Positions 1 to 12,930 of a DNA stretch of 64,000 nt are shown in pieces. The DNA lies in NCBI RefSeq assembly GCF_000003815.2, contig NC_049986.1, positions 9,322,167-9,386,166 of the forward strand. The letters run 5' to 3'. The position numbers and the translations under genes are program-made. Positions within the stretch are counted from its first letter, which is position 1. Each line of letters opens with the position of its first letter. Under the pieces are notes generated by a model. The model did not search any database and was not told where the DNA came from. It saw only the letters and a list, made by a program, of their open reading frames with translations. This stretch comes from Branchiostoma floridae. Lineage: Eukaryota; Chordata; Leptocardii; Amphioxiformes; Branchiostomatidae.

Positions 1-2039
1 GAGCAAGCCTTAGGCACTTAATGACTATTTCCTCTCTTAACTTAGGTTAAAAGTAGCCCATAGGTTTGGTTAGGAACTTCCTCTCAGATGTGACATAAAG
101 CCGGATGTTCTGTGTTAGACTTTGAGGAATGCCACACCTCGAGCATGTTTATTAAAAGATCCTACCACACTTACAGAAAGGAGTAGAGGTCCATCCTGAT
201 GTAAGTGGATCAAACCTTACTGTCAGCTTTTGTGTAGCTGCTTGTACTTTCAGTACAAAACCAAATTGTGTTATGCTTAAAGGCAATTTTACTTGTTTTG
301 CAAACAAAACACAAAGGAATGTTCAGTTTCAAAATCAAAAGAAAGGTGATGCCACAGAAGTGGAAATAGAAATAGAAATGGAAACTTAATACATATTTAA
401 TATATTATAATTTTGCAAAATTTTAAAGCAGATGATTCAAACTATGTTCAAAATAATTCCATATTGATACATATATATTATAATTAATTTTATATTCAAT
501 ATAATAATTCCAAATTCATTTCCATATTCTCATCAAAATTGGATGATCTTCTAAAAAATCTTTTTCTACCTGCAGGCCCCTCAGTTTTCCCAAAATATGT
601 CCCAAATCTTATTCCCAGAAACAAGGGCCTGGCATTACCCCAATACGTGCATGTACACGTACTTGTACTTAGGCGATGCTAATTTCCGCTAATGCTTCAG
701 ATATCTCCGACATCAAAGTGTACGGTAGCTACTAAATCCTTGGGGAAACTGTGCCATCAGGCAATTAAGGACCCTCATCCCCGCCTTGGTGCCAATTTTT
801 ATCAGCCCCGCGGGGGTCGAACATAAACATTACGGTGGATCAAACCGTACGCCCAGAGCTGCGCCTAGGGAGCGATCTATTCCACGGGTATGCCAACTGG
901 AATGATAAAATCCTCGGGTGGGAGCGTCCCCAGGGACGGTGTGGTATCACCGGCTGCTGACCCATAATGAGATGGTATTAGTCATAGGGATTAACTTATT
1001 GATCGCAAAGAAAATTACAACTTTGTGCTTTTGTTGTGGTCACAGTGTATAATGATATATTTATTTCCTCCATATTCTAACAATAATTTTATAACACTAA
1101 GTGTCTTTGCCAAAAGTAAGTGTCTGTGCCATTATGCATTTCACTTTGAAGTTCTAAAGAAAATCAGTACCTAGCCTCAGGCAACTTTTTCAAAAGGCAC
1201 ATCTTATCATTTTGTATTCATATATTTTCAGATGTATGATGAGTGTTGATAAGAAATTGTCTACTCAAAAATGTTACTGATTTTGAGAGAGAAAGATAGA
1301 GAGAGAGAAAAAGAGAGAGGTATTTCAATATGTAACATTTAGTGGTAGACAGAAACTGAACTAGCATGGAAATATGGTATGGACATAATGCAGTACCTGT
1401 TGTATTGATTCTGGCTTGGAGAAAAATGAATATGGTTGTGGAGTTGGCACCAGCAAAGAGAATCAATAATCACTCTTGGTCTGTAGGAACCATGGCATTG
1501 TAACATTGGCAGCACTGCAAAGAAACATAGATTCATTGATATAGCAGGCTGTATGTTTGTCTTAATGCTTTGCATTATTCCACTATCAAAATAGGAGTCC
1601 ATTTTCCCTAGCGAGTGTCGTAAACAATCTTTTGCTGTCAGGGGCTGTTTGGACCTCCGCCGTACTTCCTCAAGAGCAGCTAACTTCACAGAATCATTCA
1701 AAAATTTGAATTTCCAGAACAACCAATAGGAGCTCAGGGCTCTTTATCACTATGAAAATTAGTCCAATAGGGGCTCAAGATTCTCTATCACTATGGAAAC
1801 CAGTCATTACAGCCTCCAACAAGAAGTATTATTGATAAGCTTAAAGCCTTGACCAAAACTGGGCTCAACCAAGCATTCAAAATGTTCAGTTGAGTGTGAA
1901 GTCTGACGTCACATAGCATAGCAAGTGGTCACGACTGTTGCTGAGGTTTTCTATATTTGTAGGGCTGGGCTAAAAATATCTTCTTCATATCTCTTGAAAG
2001 ATTTTTACCCGCACAACTGATTCATTTCCTTTCTCATTT

Positions 2040-2230
2040 ACTGTAAATGCAGAAATCTTTGTGGTGGTTTAATGGTTCACTACCCAACTTAAAACCACCG
2101 TGAAGATTTTCCCATTGCAGTAAGAGACTACAGTGCATGCTGCTACTGTGAAATAAAAATCACAGCGAAAAGTCCTTTTTCCCACTAACGCAAAATTAAA
2201 ATCCCTGTGAACTTAAATGCATTTACAGTA
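2040..2230. repeat. Palindromic MITE-like element, copy 1
   Basis: Begins ACTGTAAATGCAGAAA and ends AAATGCATTTACAGTA, so its ends are inverted repeats. The inside contains phrases such as TTTAAGTTTG, CACCGTGAA and AGTAAGAGACTACAGTGCATG that recur in reverse complement at 16954-18114. A shorter piece lies at 3553-3610. Non-autonomous DNA transposon is the likely nature. Confidence 0.6.
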
Positions 2231-4384
2231 GTCCTACGATGAACTGCACCAGGATCAATTTACAATGAATTTATGAAAGCCAGTTTTGTTTGTGTAGTGT
2301 CATAGTGAATTTAATCATAAAGGTTAGATGCAGGTATGTATTAGAAATACTTGGGCAGCTCAAATTTTTAATACCTGAACTAACCTGCATATTGTGGTGG
2401 CATTTTATGTAAGCAGGTGGTATTGGTTCTTCATTGGATAAATCCAGATGAATAATGATGATAATTTCAAGCCCTGTTCAATCTGGATTGATTTGAACTG
2501 AAATTGGTTGATGTGTAGGAAAATTACCGTATTCTTTCATGATAAAAGTTCATTATCATTTTTTTTCAAAAGTTCTACAGCAATAGCATTGTCTTATGAA
2601 GTTTCACGGTTATGACTTCAGGTCTGATATCAAAAAGGGGGGAAAAAACTACTCAGAAGAAGATAAAATCATGCTGCATTTTTAAACGAATTGGATTCCT
2701 TCACTTCATAAATCAGTCAGCCCCAAAATAGAGTGAGATGACAGTTGTCACCTTAGGCACCTATGCACATGTATAACGCTATCGATTTTTGATGCCCATG
2801 CCGGATCATTTAGAGCACTTAGCTACAATCAATAGTCATTTGAGATCCAAATGCACCCCTGATCCCAGACTAGGAGAGCATTACAGGGAGGATTTGAACC
2901 AATGGTGTAAATCATTAATGCAGTCATCTCGGCAGCCAATCACAGCCATCTACATATCATTATCCATCTGCCCAGGGTTAGTGCAAAATGAGGTCAACTA
3001 CATGCATTACCTTTCAATTTAGGCCAATGTATGATAGTAATCCTTTTACATGTAGCAATAACGTTTCCATCAGAGACAATGTTTTTTTTTTATCAGACAC
3101 AAGCTACCGTGACTCGAAGCTTCCTTGAAGTTCCATTTATTGACATGCATCATGTGACTTGAGAGTATAATGGAAGCAGCAGGTGTTGAATAAGCCTTGC
3201 ATAGGTAACAGGTCGCCACAGAGGCGCGGGCATCGACAATCAGAATCTGTACTGATTAAATCAGTGTCCTTGTTTTCCGCGGATCAATGAGAAGGAATTG
3301 AATTTGGGGCCGAGGGAAAAAGCTTCTTCAGCACTTGGTGGAAACATTTTGTTCACAAGCATCCATCATAGTGCACTGAAGAGTCCTCAAGTTTCTGAAA
3401 TTCTTGGGAAGGTTCAATGTAGACAATGAAATCAATGAGAAAGGATGATTCACGTTAAGTATTGCATCTAACCTTGAAACTACTGTTTTCAGCACCAAGG
3501 TCAGTGCCTGTGCAAGGCAGTTTTTGTTTTGTTTTTTTTTTAGCTCAAAGATTACTGTAAATGCAGTTAAGTTTGTGGGGATTTAATTACGCAGTAGGGA
3601 AAAGTTCACAATAGGCTTATAGTCACATACTGTACTGTAATGGAAACGCTAGTGCCTTTACAGACAGCCACCCACTAGGGACTTCGAATGGTCACTTTCA
3701 GCAGTGCTGGCATGATCAACTGTTACTGATCTAACTGTATCTGCCCCCTTCTTGATAAGTAAGAACTACTCAATATTCAAAGATTAGGGCATAGTTTTTT
3801 GCTTTGTAAGTATTGATATACAACATATCATAATGCTGTATAATGTGCAGTGCATACATAGAGCTCAAACAAGGAGGTGGGGGGTGAAAACACACACAAA
3901 ATTTTGCAGTGTTTTCGAGTTTGCAATAAAGTATTCACCACCAAAAACCGCAAACCTAAACCACTGCACACATTTCTCCATTCACATTTAACCTTATAAA
4001 GTTGAGGGAAACTGGATGGGTAATGAATGCTTTCTTAGAAATAAAGGGTGATAAGTGGGTGGGTGGGTACCTGGAGTTTTCAGGGCACGGCGCACCGCTG
4101 AGTGAGTGGGCATGATGGATTAACCAAGTGGGTTTTGCCCTTTTTGCCAAATGAAGTGTCACAATACCATATAGAGCAGCAACCTTTTGCAAAAGGTTTT
4201 ATGTACTAAACTTTTTATGTAGCATTTCATTAGCTATTGCACAACTCTGAAAATGTCGTTATCAGCACCAAGGACAGTGCCTGTCCCAGTTGTACATTTA
4301 CACCCAATCAAACTATAAAACCAAAGAGGAAAATAGGAAAGAGCAAAATGAAGACTTGATCTGTTGTTTCATACACCAGTGTGT

Positions 4385-4545
4385 TCAGTCATCTGTTCAA
4401 TCTTACTGACCACTTAGATTTCATAGTGAAGGCTACTTTTTCTTTATTTGCACATTCGAATGTGCAGTTTGGGGGGGACTCCCAGAGAATGCAATCCATG
4501 TAATCAAATGATGGCCTTAACACTATGTATATGGGGTCTTCCAAT
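4385..4545. repeat. Dispersed repeat shared with 19896-20045
   Basis: Both copies read GTCAT-TGTTCAA, then CACTTA, a T-rich stretch with ATTTGCAC, then ATGTAATCCAT and GATCAAAT or TAATCAAAT, and ATGGCCTTA. The two are clearly homologous over about 150 bases with indels. Family unknown. Confidence 0.5.
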
Positions 4546-4555
4546 GGTTTAATAC

Positions 4556-4791
4556 TTAACACTAGTTCACCTTTATCCACATGGCAACCTATATCATTCT
4601 GTTGTGTATAAAAATGAGTCATTTAGGAATATGTAATTGACAGACGTTGGTTTCATTTTGTAATATTTTCATAGCATTCCAGTCTGAAACACTTGTCTGT
4701 CAACTTGATCTGTCAACTTGATATCTCTACATGCTCCATTTTTGTATACAACAAATAAAGGTTACCCCGGAATAAAGGTGAACTAGCATTA
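4556..4791. mobile_element. 0.2-kb TIR element family A, copy 1
   Basis: Ends are inverted: ACTAGTTCACCTTTATCC at the left and AATAAAGGTGAACTAGC at the right, with a second inner pair (CAACCTATAT / AAGGTTACCCC). No coding capacity, so a MITE. Other copies: 5092, 5658, 23341, 48041 and 48970. Confidence 0.7.
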
Positions 4792-5091
4792 CAGTCAAAA
4801 CTGTGTGGCTTTACTGCAAAAACTCTAGAAAAAACATGATGTTGCTACTGTTATGTATGTGTAAAAGCAGGCAGATGAACAATGAATAGATATGAATTAT
4901 TAATGACATGAATTTTCATTTAGAAGCATAAGGTTACTGTCACATGTAGCCACACATTCCACACCCAACCTGACACAGCTGTCACGTACTGAAGAGCAGA
5001 CTATGCGCCTACAATAAATAACTGTCAAAATATGCTTCTCAGGAGTGTTTCAAAATCTATAAACATGCTCGGAATAAGGCCAAGGACGAAC

Positions 5092-5318
5092 TATAGTTAG
5101 TTCACCTTTATCCGTAGGGCAACATATGTTCGTTGCTATATCATAACTGCAAAAGTTTTAAAAACTGTAGTAACCTAAATCTGTTCTTATATCACACAGC
5201 AATACTTTGAAAATATTGTAGACTACGTTTGAAACCTCCGTCCATCGACTTGATATACCCTGTTAACAAAAAAGAACGGATAAAGGCTACATCGCAAATA
5301 AAGGTGAACCAGCGTTAT
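5092..5318. mobile_element. 0.2-kb TIR element family A, copy 2
   Basis: Left end TTAGTTCACCTTTATCCG, right end AAATAAAGGTGAACCAGC. Internal phrase CCTCCGTCCATCGACTTGAT matches copies at 5658 and 48970. Confidence 0.7.
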
Positions 5319-5657
5319 AGCGACCATTTCATGTTAACAGCTGAATGTCAAGGTTTTGAATCAAGTTATCGATATTGAAAACATTTAACGATTAACATTT
5401 AAATTAACAAGTAAATTATCAATGAACAACTTTGACTTTCAATGATACCTGATTGTAGTTAGGCAACACAATTTTGATCTAGGGATGACACCATTTAAGA
5501 TCCCGTATTAAACTTTTAAAGCCACGTTCTTGATTTTGTATTTATATTTACCTCCTCTTGCCTGATATTTCTAGCACTTGCATATTATAATTTGAAGCGC
5601 ATAAAAAAAATATGGAACATATTTGCAGTGTCAAACTTCTACCACAATGCATTTTGT

Positions 5658-5884
5658 ATTAGCACTAATTCACCTTCATCTGCAGAATAACCTATATCCG
5701 TTGCATCGAACAACGATTTTTAGGGATATTCAGTCAACGGAATGTAGTTTCAAACCGCAATATTTTCAGAATATTGCAATTTAAGACCACCATCCGTCAA
5801 CTTGACATCCCCAAATACCCAGTTTTCAAATAGAATAGATATAGTACTAGTTACCCTGCAGATAAAGATTAACTAAGCATTATA
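5658..5884. mobile_element. 0.2-kb TIR element family A, copy 3
   Basis: Left end AGCACTAATTCACCTTCATC, right end GATAAAGATTAACTAAGC; more diverged than the other copies. Internal CCACCATCCGTCAACTTGA is shared with the family. Confidence 0.65.
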
Positions 5885-6879
5885 ATAAAACCATAACAAT
5901 ACATTATGATTTCCACTGTAACAATTCTTTCATACAGGGGAGTTTCATTTGTTGTTTATGACCTGATACCACTCCATGACCATTTGTGGTCTGTCCCCAG
6001 GATGAGCAAAAGCCACAAGGTGCAAGATCCTTGTATATTAATTTGTCAGGATGACCAATAAATAATTCAACATCTTTTGTCTAATTTCTATGAAAATATA
6101 ATATACAATGAAAAATACATGCATGGAAAATGAAGTATCCAAGTATCAAATATTGGCAAGGTCATCAGAAAGACAGGCTTTCAAAGAAATTTATTTTATA
6201 TTCATCACAACCTGGAACCATGTTCAACAAGTTCTAAGAAGAAACACATGGTTGAGTGACCATATATAAGCTGCCAATTGGGGAGGGGGGGCCCTTTAAT
6301 GGCCTATTTTTTCTGCAATGTCCCTTGAATATGATATATTATGTAGATCACTCACTGTTATATGGAATTCATGTTTAGAGAAACTCCTTGTATCCAGGAG
6401 AAAACCTGTTTATGTTGTCTAGTTTTAGAGAAGAATTATGATAATTATCTATTTACATAATACAACCAGGTCACTTAGGTATCTCTTACCCCATAAAATG
6501 AGCCTAAATATAGATCTCAAATGTAACGTTCCCTGGCATAATCCACTCCTGTATATCTCAACTATGCATGCCTAGCTCGTGGTGCTGCACTAGTGATCTC
6601 TTGATATACATGTACATGTACACACTTTTTCCATAGTTGCAGGTTTAAATAACCTGGAATATAAATGCTAATGGGGTTGCATAGACGTCAAACTGAAAGC
6701 AAACATAACATGGGCAAGGCTTGAATATCATCCAAACACATCATTCATTAAAATTGTTTTCCACTGAAGTTAAACCATAATTATTGAATCTAGTCAGTTT
6801 CAAAAGCAGATTTTAAAAGGTAAAACGAATATTTCAATTAACCAAAGAGTGCTTTCTAATGTTGCAATTACTAACGGGA

Positions 6880-7962
6880 GGTGCCCCAACACGGTACGCT
6901 TTTTCTTGCGCTCAAACTCATGGCGCTCCATCGCTAGTTGCCTGAGAGTGGTCAAAGTTTGATGACTGAATTTTTTACACATAGATTTGAACAACATACT
7001 TGAATAAGAAATGCATTCATGTGGTTCATGAACCTTTCGCGCTGCGTGTTACAAGCGGCAAACACTGTGAGACAATTTCGTGTATGTAACCTTCCAATTT
7101 TGTGCTACGCTGGACAGTGTGCCTAACTCGGTACGCTTTTTTACATTTTGCTCTCTTCAAAAGTAAGTGGTAAATTTAAGTACACAGAAAAAAATCAATA
7201 GTATGATATTTTAGATTACTTTTAACAGTAAAATCGTGACTGTATGTACTTTCTGTCTCATATGAGGAAGGCTGTACCTAGAACAATCCAGCTGATGTTT
7301 TTACGGGCAATGGGCTGAATGCACTGATTGTGAATGCCCGACTAAAAAAACCATTACGAAAAAACGACACCACCAACATCAACAAAACTCTGTGTGATTA
7401 TATGAAAATATCATATACATCTCTCTATCAATTCTTATTTTCATAGACAGCACGAATCATTTGTTACAGTCAAATAAATCTTTGGAGCGTTCTCTTGTCT
7501 GCCACATTCACGGCCACACTCCCTTGGGAGTACAATGGTGGCAATGTTTATGTCGCTTCCTTTTGGTTGCTTTTCTACTCAACAAACATTTGAAGACCCA
7601 TATCCATAGTGTTTTATGGAGCTTTATTTATGTGTATCATGGCAGTCGTGTGACTGCTTGGACGAGTTTGTATAGTTAGCGACACGAGCCGCCAATACGC
7701 AGAGGCCGGTGACCGCAGTGATTCAGCACTGTCGACATTACTGTTAGAATTCTGTTTTTAAAAAACATGAAGTAAATATGTTGAAGTAAATATGTTAAAG
7801 TATACTTGGAATGCAAATTAAAGCTGTGTGCATGGACTTGGTTCATTTACCTTTGTAATCAGCATAGTCAGTGGCAACAAACACGGTGTACTTATGGATA
7901 ATAAGATCAGAAAAAAATCCGTACCGTCTTAGGACAGGAACCGTCTTAGGGCGGCCCCCGTT
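6880..7962. mobile_element. Possible TIR element with repeated CGGTACG termini
   Basis: The motif CCCAACACGGTACGCTTTTT at about 6890, CCTAACTCGGTACGCTTTTT at about 7125 and the inverted form AAAAAATCCGTACCGTCTTAGG at about 7913-7935 look like terminal and subterminal repeats of one element of about 1.1 kb. Boundaries and target duplication are not resolved. No protein-coding content. Confidence 0.35.
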
Positions 7963-8781
7963 ATGCCTTCGAAAAGCAATTTCTCTGTGAAGTCAACAGT
8001 GTGGTACTTTGACAGCAAAGCTATTTCACCCTGACTCATTTATAATTCATGGCCTCATCTGGGTTCAGTTGTGTGATGTATTGTGTGCAGCGGGCCACCT
8101 GTTGAAACGGAGCATGTCTGATATCAGTGATAGGGCGGTATTCATCATCGTGCATTGTGCTTTACACCTGACCGGATTTATGGGTGATTACCTAGTATAT
8201 AGAGGGGGGATCCTCTGGAATTTCATAGCTTGTATCCCATTTCATTGTACTTGTGCATACATGTATTAACATGGAAGCTCATCTGTGTCGCTATAGTAAT
8301 CATAGTTATGCTAAATTTCTTCCAACACTGAGTGGTACTCGGATCAAATTTTCAACGACCACTGTGATCGCCTTCTTTGGATCAATAAAGACTGGTTCTC
8401 AGAGAAAGGCGACAGTGGTACATGTAGTTGAAATTTGAACTCTGTACACCTTGTGTTACATACATGACATTGTTTAGTTGCACTCAATATTCTTGCTAAT
8501 TATGGAATCTAACAAAAAGTATTTTAGATTGAAAGTAGCACTTACACATAAAGTTGTGAAGCCTATTTCTTATTGAAATGAGTGTAACTTATGTGACTCA
8601 GACCTTCTATACTCTTGAGAGGTTGCAGAGTCGTTGCACACGGTTATGCTTCAAGTTGTAGATCTTCAACCTATTGACAGACTGAGGTAAAGAGATATGA
8701 TAAGAACTTAAAGGACAAAAATTCAGAGGTCAAGGGATAGATGAGGTGAGGACAAAAATATCTTTATCCTGATACAATTCT

Positions 8782-9128
8782 ACAGTCCCATAAATTTTAC
8801 AGTTCCATGGATGTCAGTTTCATGGATTTTCAAAGTTCCACGGATTTTAGAATTTCATGGATTTGGCAGTTCCATGGATTTTATACTTCCATATACTTTA
8901 TACTGCCATATATTTTATAATCCATGGATTTTAGAGTTCCATGGATTTTACAGTTTTACAGATGTAGTTCCATGGAAATAAGTTCATGGATTCTATACTT
9001 TCAAAAATTTTACAGTTCCATGGATTTTACAGTTCCGCGGATTTTACAGTTCCATGGATGTAGTTCCATGGATTTTACAGATTCACAGATTTTACAGTTC
9101 CATGCATTCTACAGTTCCAAGGATTTCT
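8782..9128. repeat. Short-unit tandem array (TTCCATGGATTTTACAG)
   Basis: A degenerate unit of about 17-20 bases, TTCCATGGATTTTACAG, is repeated many times and stops about 45 bases before the splice acceptor of the exon at 9172. Each full unit carries TTTTACAG, which resembles a 3-prime splice site. Confidence 0.85.
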
Positions 9129-9171
9129 GATCAATGCTTCTTGCATAATGGTGTGATTTTCTCCCCCACAG

Positions 9172-9324
9172 GTCTTCAGGTTGTATTGAAATCCATCATC
9201 CGTGCCATGGCGCCCCTGCTGCAGATCGCCCTCCTGGTGTTGTTTGCCATCCTCATTTTTGCCATCATAGGCCTTGAGTTCTACACTGGGATCTTTCACC
9301 TGGCCTGCCATAACAATGTAACAG
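9172..9324 (+). CDS. CaV2 exon: repeat I S4-S5 linker and IS5
   Basis: Frame begins with the last two bases of a split serine codon, then [20 protein letters not shown] and the IS5 helix ([14 protein letters not shown]), ending NVT plus the first base of Gly. Acceptor CCCCCACAG, donor GTGAGT; 153 nt, phase 1 to 1. The S4-S5 linker transmits voltage-sensor movement to the pore. Nearly identical in layout to the vertebrate exon that begins LQVVLKS. The preceding IS1-IS4 exons are outside or unrecognised. Confidence 0.95.
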
Positions 9325-10221
9325 GTGAGTACCCCAGGGTTTAACAAGTTTTCTAAAAATCACTTCTCCTATTGAGAAGTACATATTTTAAAAACTTACT
9401 TGCCCAAAGTCACAAACATTTCACTCGCCCAAAATTTGAAAAAATATTTTAAGTAAAAAGTAAACAAACAAAAAAAGTAAAAAAATAAAATATACATGTA
9501 TATCAAAATCTCACTCATCGAAATATCTTACTTGCCCGATCGGGCAAGTGGGGCAGGACATGCACTTGCCCAATCAGCACCTCCACTTGGCCAGGACAAT
9601 CGGACTAGTGGACTTGTCCAACTCTGATCCTTACATGCCAAGCCTATATTTATATGTGAAGCAATGACCCTGATGAATTGACCTGTGATTTGCCCTTCTT
9701 GCTGCCTCTTGTCAAGAGGCAGTGTAGCTTTCCCTATTATACTCCTATACACTAGTTAATTCCCTACGCTCAGGCACTCGCAATGCTCCACTAAAAGTAA
9801 CACTAACCCTTACATCGGGGTATGGGTATATATAGGGCTGTCCCAAACATTTAGTAAATTTGTTCCAAGAGAAATTGATCAAAATGTGGGCAAAGATTAA
9901 TAGTGAATCAAATCTTCTATAGCAATACTTTTGAAAGGAGAAAATCTAGCAGCGTGAGGAAGTATGCTTGAGAGCAATTTTGTGGGTTGCTTTGTCCTTG
10001 GTGCTGAAGTAGCTTTGCTTTGTATTTCCAAAGAAAAATCTTCATATGCCTTTCTAAGCATCAGTATTGAGTAAAATGTATGATTGTATAAAATAAATTT
10101 GAAGAATTTGATGTAAAGGAGATCCTATGGTATTTTACATTTTTATCAGTGGTCATATCTACTTCCCTGATCGTCAACCCAACATTATGTTTTAATTTGC
10201 AATTTGTTTCTTTCTTCACAG

Positions 10222-10424
10222 GGGAGCTCGTAGAGGAACAAGTCTGCGGTGCAAACTTTTCGTTAGTGAATAGTACCTTGTACATGTGTAATGAGGGGGA
10301 GCTGTGCATCGAGTACTGGGACGGACCCAACAACGGGATCACCAACTTCGATAACATCGGCTACGCCATGTTGACCGTCTTCCAACTGATCACCATGGAG
10401 GGCTGGACCCAAGTGCTATACTGG
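10222..10424 (+). CDS. CaV2 exon: repeat I extracellular turret and pore loop
   Basis: Encodes the IS5-P turret with cysteines and possible N-glycosylation sites (NFS, NST), then [15 protein letters not shown] and the pore helix and filter [11 protein letters not shown], with the selectivity glutamate of repeat I. Ends at LYW. Acceptor TTCTTCACAG, donor GTAAGT; 203 nt, phase 1 to 0. The turret is shorter than in mammalian CaV2.1, in line with invertebrate channels. Confidence 0.96.
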
Positions 10425-11664
10425 GTAAGTGTTTACTTCCATGTACAGAGGTATTTTTTTCAAAATGTCTGTCTGTTTGTTTTCTTGTGTGTCAGACTCG
10501 GTAGTTAATCTAATGCAGTAGAGTGTCTGGTTTTCACATTTAAGGCACATTGAGGACACTGACAGGAAGTTAGGTCAAAGGTCCCAGAAAGGTCCTAGAA
10601 TAGGCTATCTTATTTCCTATCTTGAATCTCCTGCTACATGTACAGGGGTATTGTTTTCAGTGCATCTGTTTGTCTGGTTGGTTGTGCTTGTTCTAATGCA
10701 GTAGAGTGGCAGGTTTCCACATTTTAGGCACATTGGGGGACACTGACAGGAAGTTAGATCAAAGGTCCTAAAAAGGTCCCAGAATAGGTTATCTCATTTC
10801 CTGTCTTCATTCTCCTGCTATATGCATGTCTGTGTAATATAAAGGTCGGTAGGAAAATGCATTGAGTCAATAAAAACATTCCCAATGAAAATATACATGT
10901 CTATTGAAAAATCACTACTATGACTGATACCACTCAAAATCCCTGACTATTTCATGTTGACATTTTATGTGTAATATTTCTTCCAATATCTAATAATCAT
11001 TCTTTTGATGAAATCCCTTGTGTCATACATTATGACCCAAAGGCTTATCTAGTCTCTATCCTGGGCATTCAAAATGAGGGAAAGTTATAATGTATAGGAA
11101 AAGACATCAATTTGTAAACCACTGTGGTGTTGTAAAGTGGTCGTTACAGGCATGACTTGAAGTAGTGTGGGGTTCAAATGAGCTCATAAAATGCAATCAT
11201 TGTTGCAAGACACTGGAATGCGTCAGTGATTTTGATTGGGTTCACATCATGTGATGACAAATGAAAATCTTTGTTACTGAGGGCAAGTGGCCAACTAGAA
11301 ATTTTTAGCAGTTGTTTATTTTACTTTTCTAAGTCAAGCCAGACTCAATTCACATTTCTTTGATAAAAGAACATCACAAATATTTCTGATTTATATGGGC
11401 TGTGATAAATCAATAATTATCTAATTGAAAACATTGTAGCCTAATTGTATGATAATATCCAGATGTTGGCTGTCACAAACTAGCATGCCATAATATGCAG
11501 CTCTGTGTGATGTTGTGTTTGCATAGTTGTGTGGCCCAAGGGCTAAGAAAATGGGAGGGCATTAGAAAATATGCCAGGTAGTAGTTACATGTCCGTACAT
11601 GCACAGACACATAATGTTACATGTACATGACTTTACATAATTATGCACACTCCCTCTCCCACAT

Positions 11665-11666
<2 letters not shown>

Positions 11667-11713
<47 letters not shown>

Positions 11714-11790
11714 AACACACAGAAACACACACACACAAACACACACATGCACACACACACACAAACACACACATAAACACACACACACAC
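11667..11790. repeat. (CA)n microsatellite
   Basis: Long ACACAC run with interspersed AAACAC units. The opposite-strand open frame is a low-complexity artefact. Confidence 0.97.
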
Positions 11791-12779
11791 AGATTATTAA
11801 CCATGTCATGACTTATGTATGTACAAGTGTGTGTATACTACTACTGCATGTAGGTTTTCTAAACTCCACTGTTTAATGAAAGTTATACGTTTAAGTATTG
11901 GCAGAGCAACATGATCTAGTGGTAGCAAATATTTTGTATTCTACACTATGGCATACATGTACAGCGCCAACACTTCCACTGATAGTTTTGTAGATAGGGT
12001 CCAACAGAAATGAATGGATGGCTCCCGGAAGTGAGATAGATAGAGCTAGTGGCATGACATCAGGATACAACTGTAGTCCTTGAGGTTGTTGTTTGTATAC
12101 TGATAACAGTGGTCTGACAGTGACAGATATATCGTACCAGTATACTGATGTGTAGGGGGGAAGGGTTGCACTGTGCATGCATATATTACTGATAAAGACC
12201 TTGGCATTGGCTAAGGTGGTGGCATCATCTCACTGAAGGAATGACATGAAGAATGGTGTATGGTAATGAACTTGGTCACAAAGATGGTATCATCTGTAGG
12301 CTGGCTGAAGATTCATATTTGGTTCATGGCTGGCATAGCACATTTTTCTGACACTCCCTACCCCTTACATGTATTACTGAACTGTCCCCGTGCCTGATCA
12401 AGACAGATTGGCATGGCGGTGTTTGGAGGTTTGATAATACCTCCTCCCTAAGTTTTTCATAAAAATGTCACAACAGTTTCTTTGTATGTATACTTCAAAT
12501 GTATACTTTAGCTATTGCTATTATAAGGCAATGTTTTTTCTAAATATTTGGTTGAAATGACTTCATACAATAACCATTAGTAAGATACAAAGATTGCATG
12601 TTGCACACAGTATATAAAAAAATATAACATACAAAATGTATATAGAATAAGTAGACAGATGACAAGAGGGCAGAATTTCCCTAATGTTGCTGTTAGATTT
12701 GATACCCTCCCAACAGGATTGACACTTCTCAATAAGTGTGATGGGTTCTTTGACAGGTTTGAGGTGTGGTCTGACTTAA

Positions 12780-12910
12780 ACTGATACTAGGTACTCATTT
12801 TCACCTCAGTCAAGTGAGGATGCAAATTGCTTTTCCCAAAGACACAGCACTGGTTCCTGCCAGGGGTTTAAACCCAGAACCTTCGGATTCCTAACCACAA
12901 GACCACCCCC
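12780..12910 (-). repeat. tRNA-derived SINE fragment
   Basis: Read on the minus strand, TCTTGTGGTTAGGAATC resembles a tRNA A box and GGTTCTGGGTTTAAACCC a B box (RNA polymerase III internal promoter). It does not fold into a complete tRNA, so a SINE head is the better call. Confidence 0.5.
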
Positions 12911-12930
12911 ATCCTGTCAACTGTCAAATA

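Larger units (their letters stand above)
1..9171. other. Upstream intronic sequence, repeats only
   Basis: No coding exon was found on either strand. IS1-IS4 exons, which must precede the first exon, are not visible here, so this is probably the tail of a long intron. It holds at least three copies of a 0.2-kb TIR element (4556-5884), one copy of a K/T-rich palindromic element (2040-2230), a repeat shared with 19896-20045, a possible larger TIR element (6880-7962) and a short-unit tandem array (8782-9128). A patch at 640-960 is richer in GC than its surroundings but shows no coding pattern I recognise. Confidence 0.6.

Noticed and set aside
1339-1722. Minus-strand 127-codon frame with SVKLAALEEVRRRSKQPL
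   Set aside because: No recognised domain, no splice or promoter support, and the second half looks random.
11562-11876. Cys/Val- and Thr/His-rich frames
   Set aside because: Translation of the CA microsatellite.
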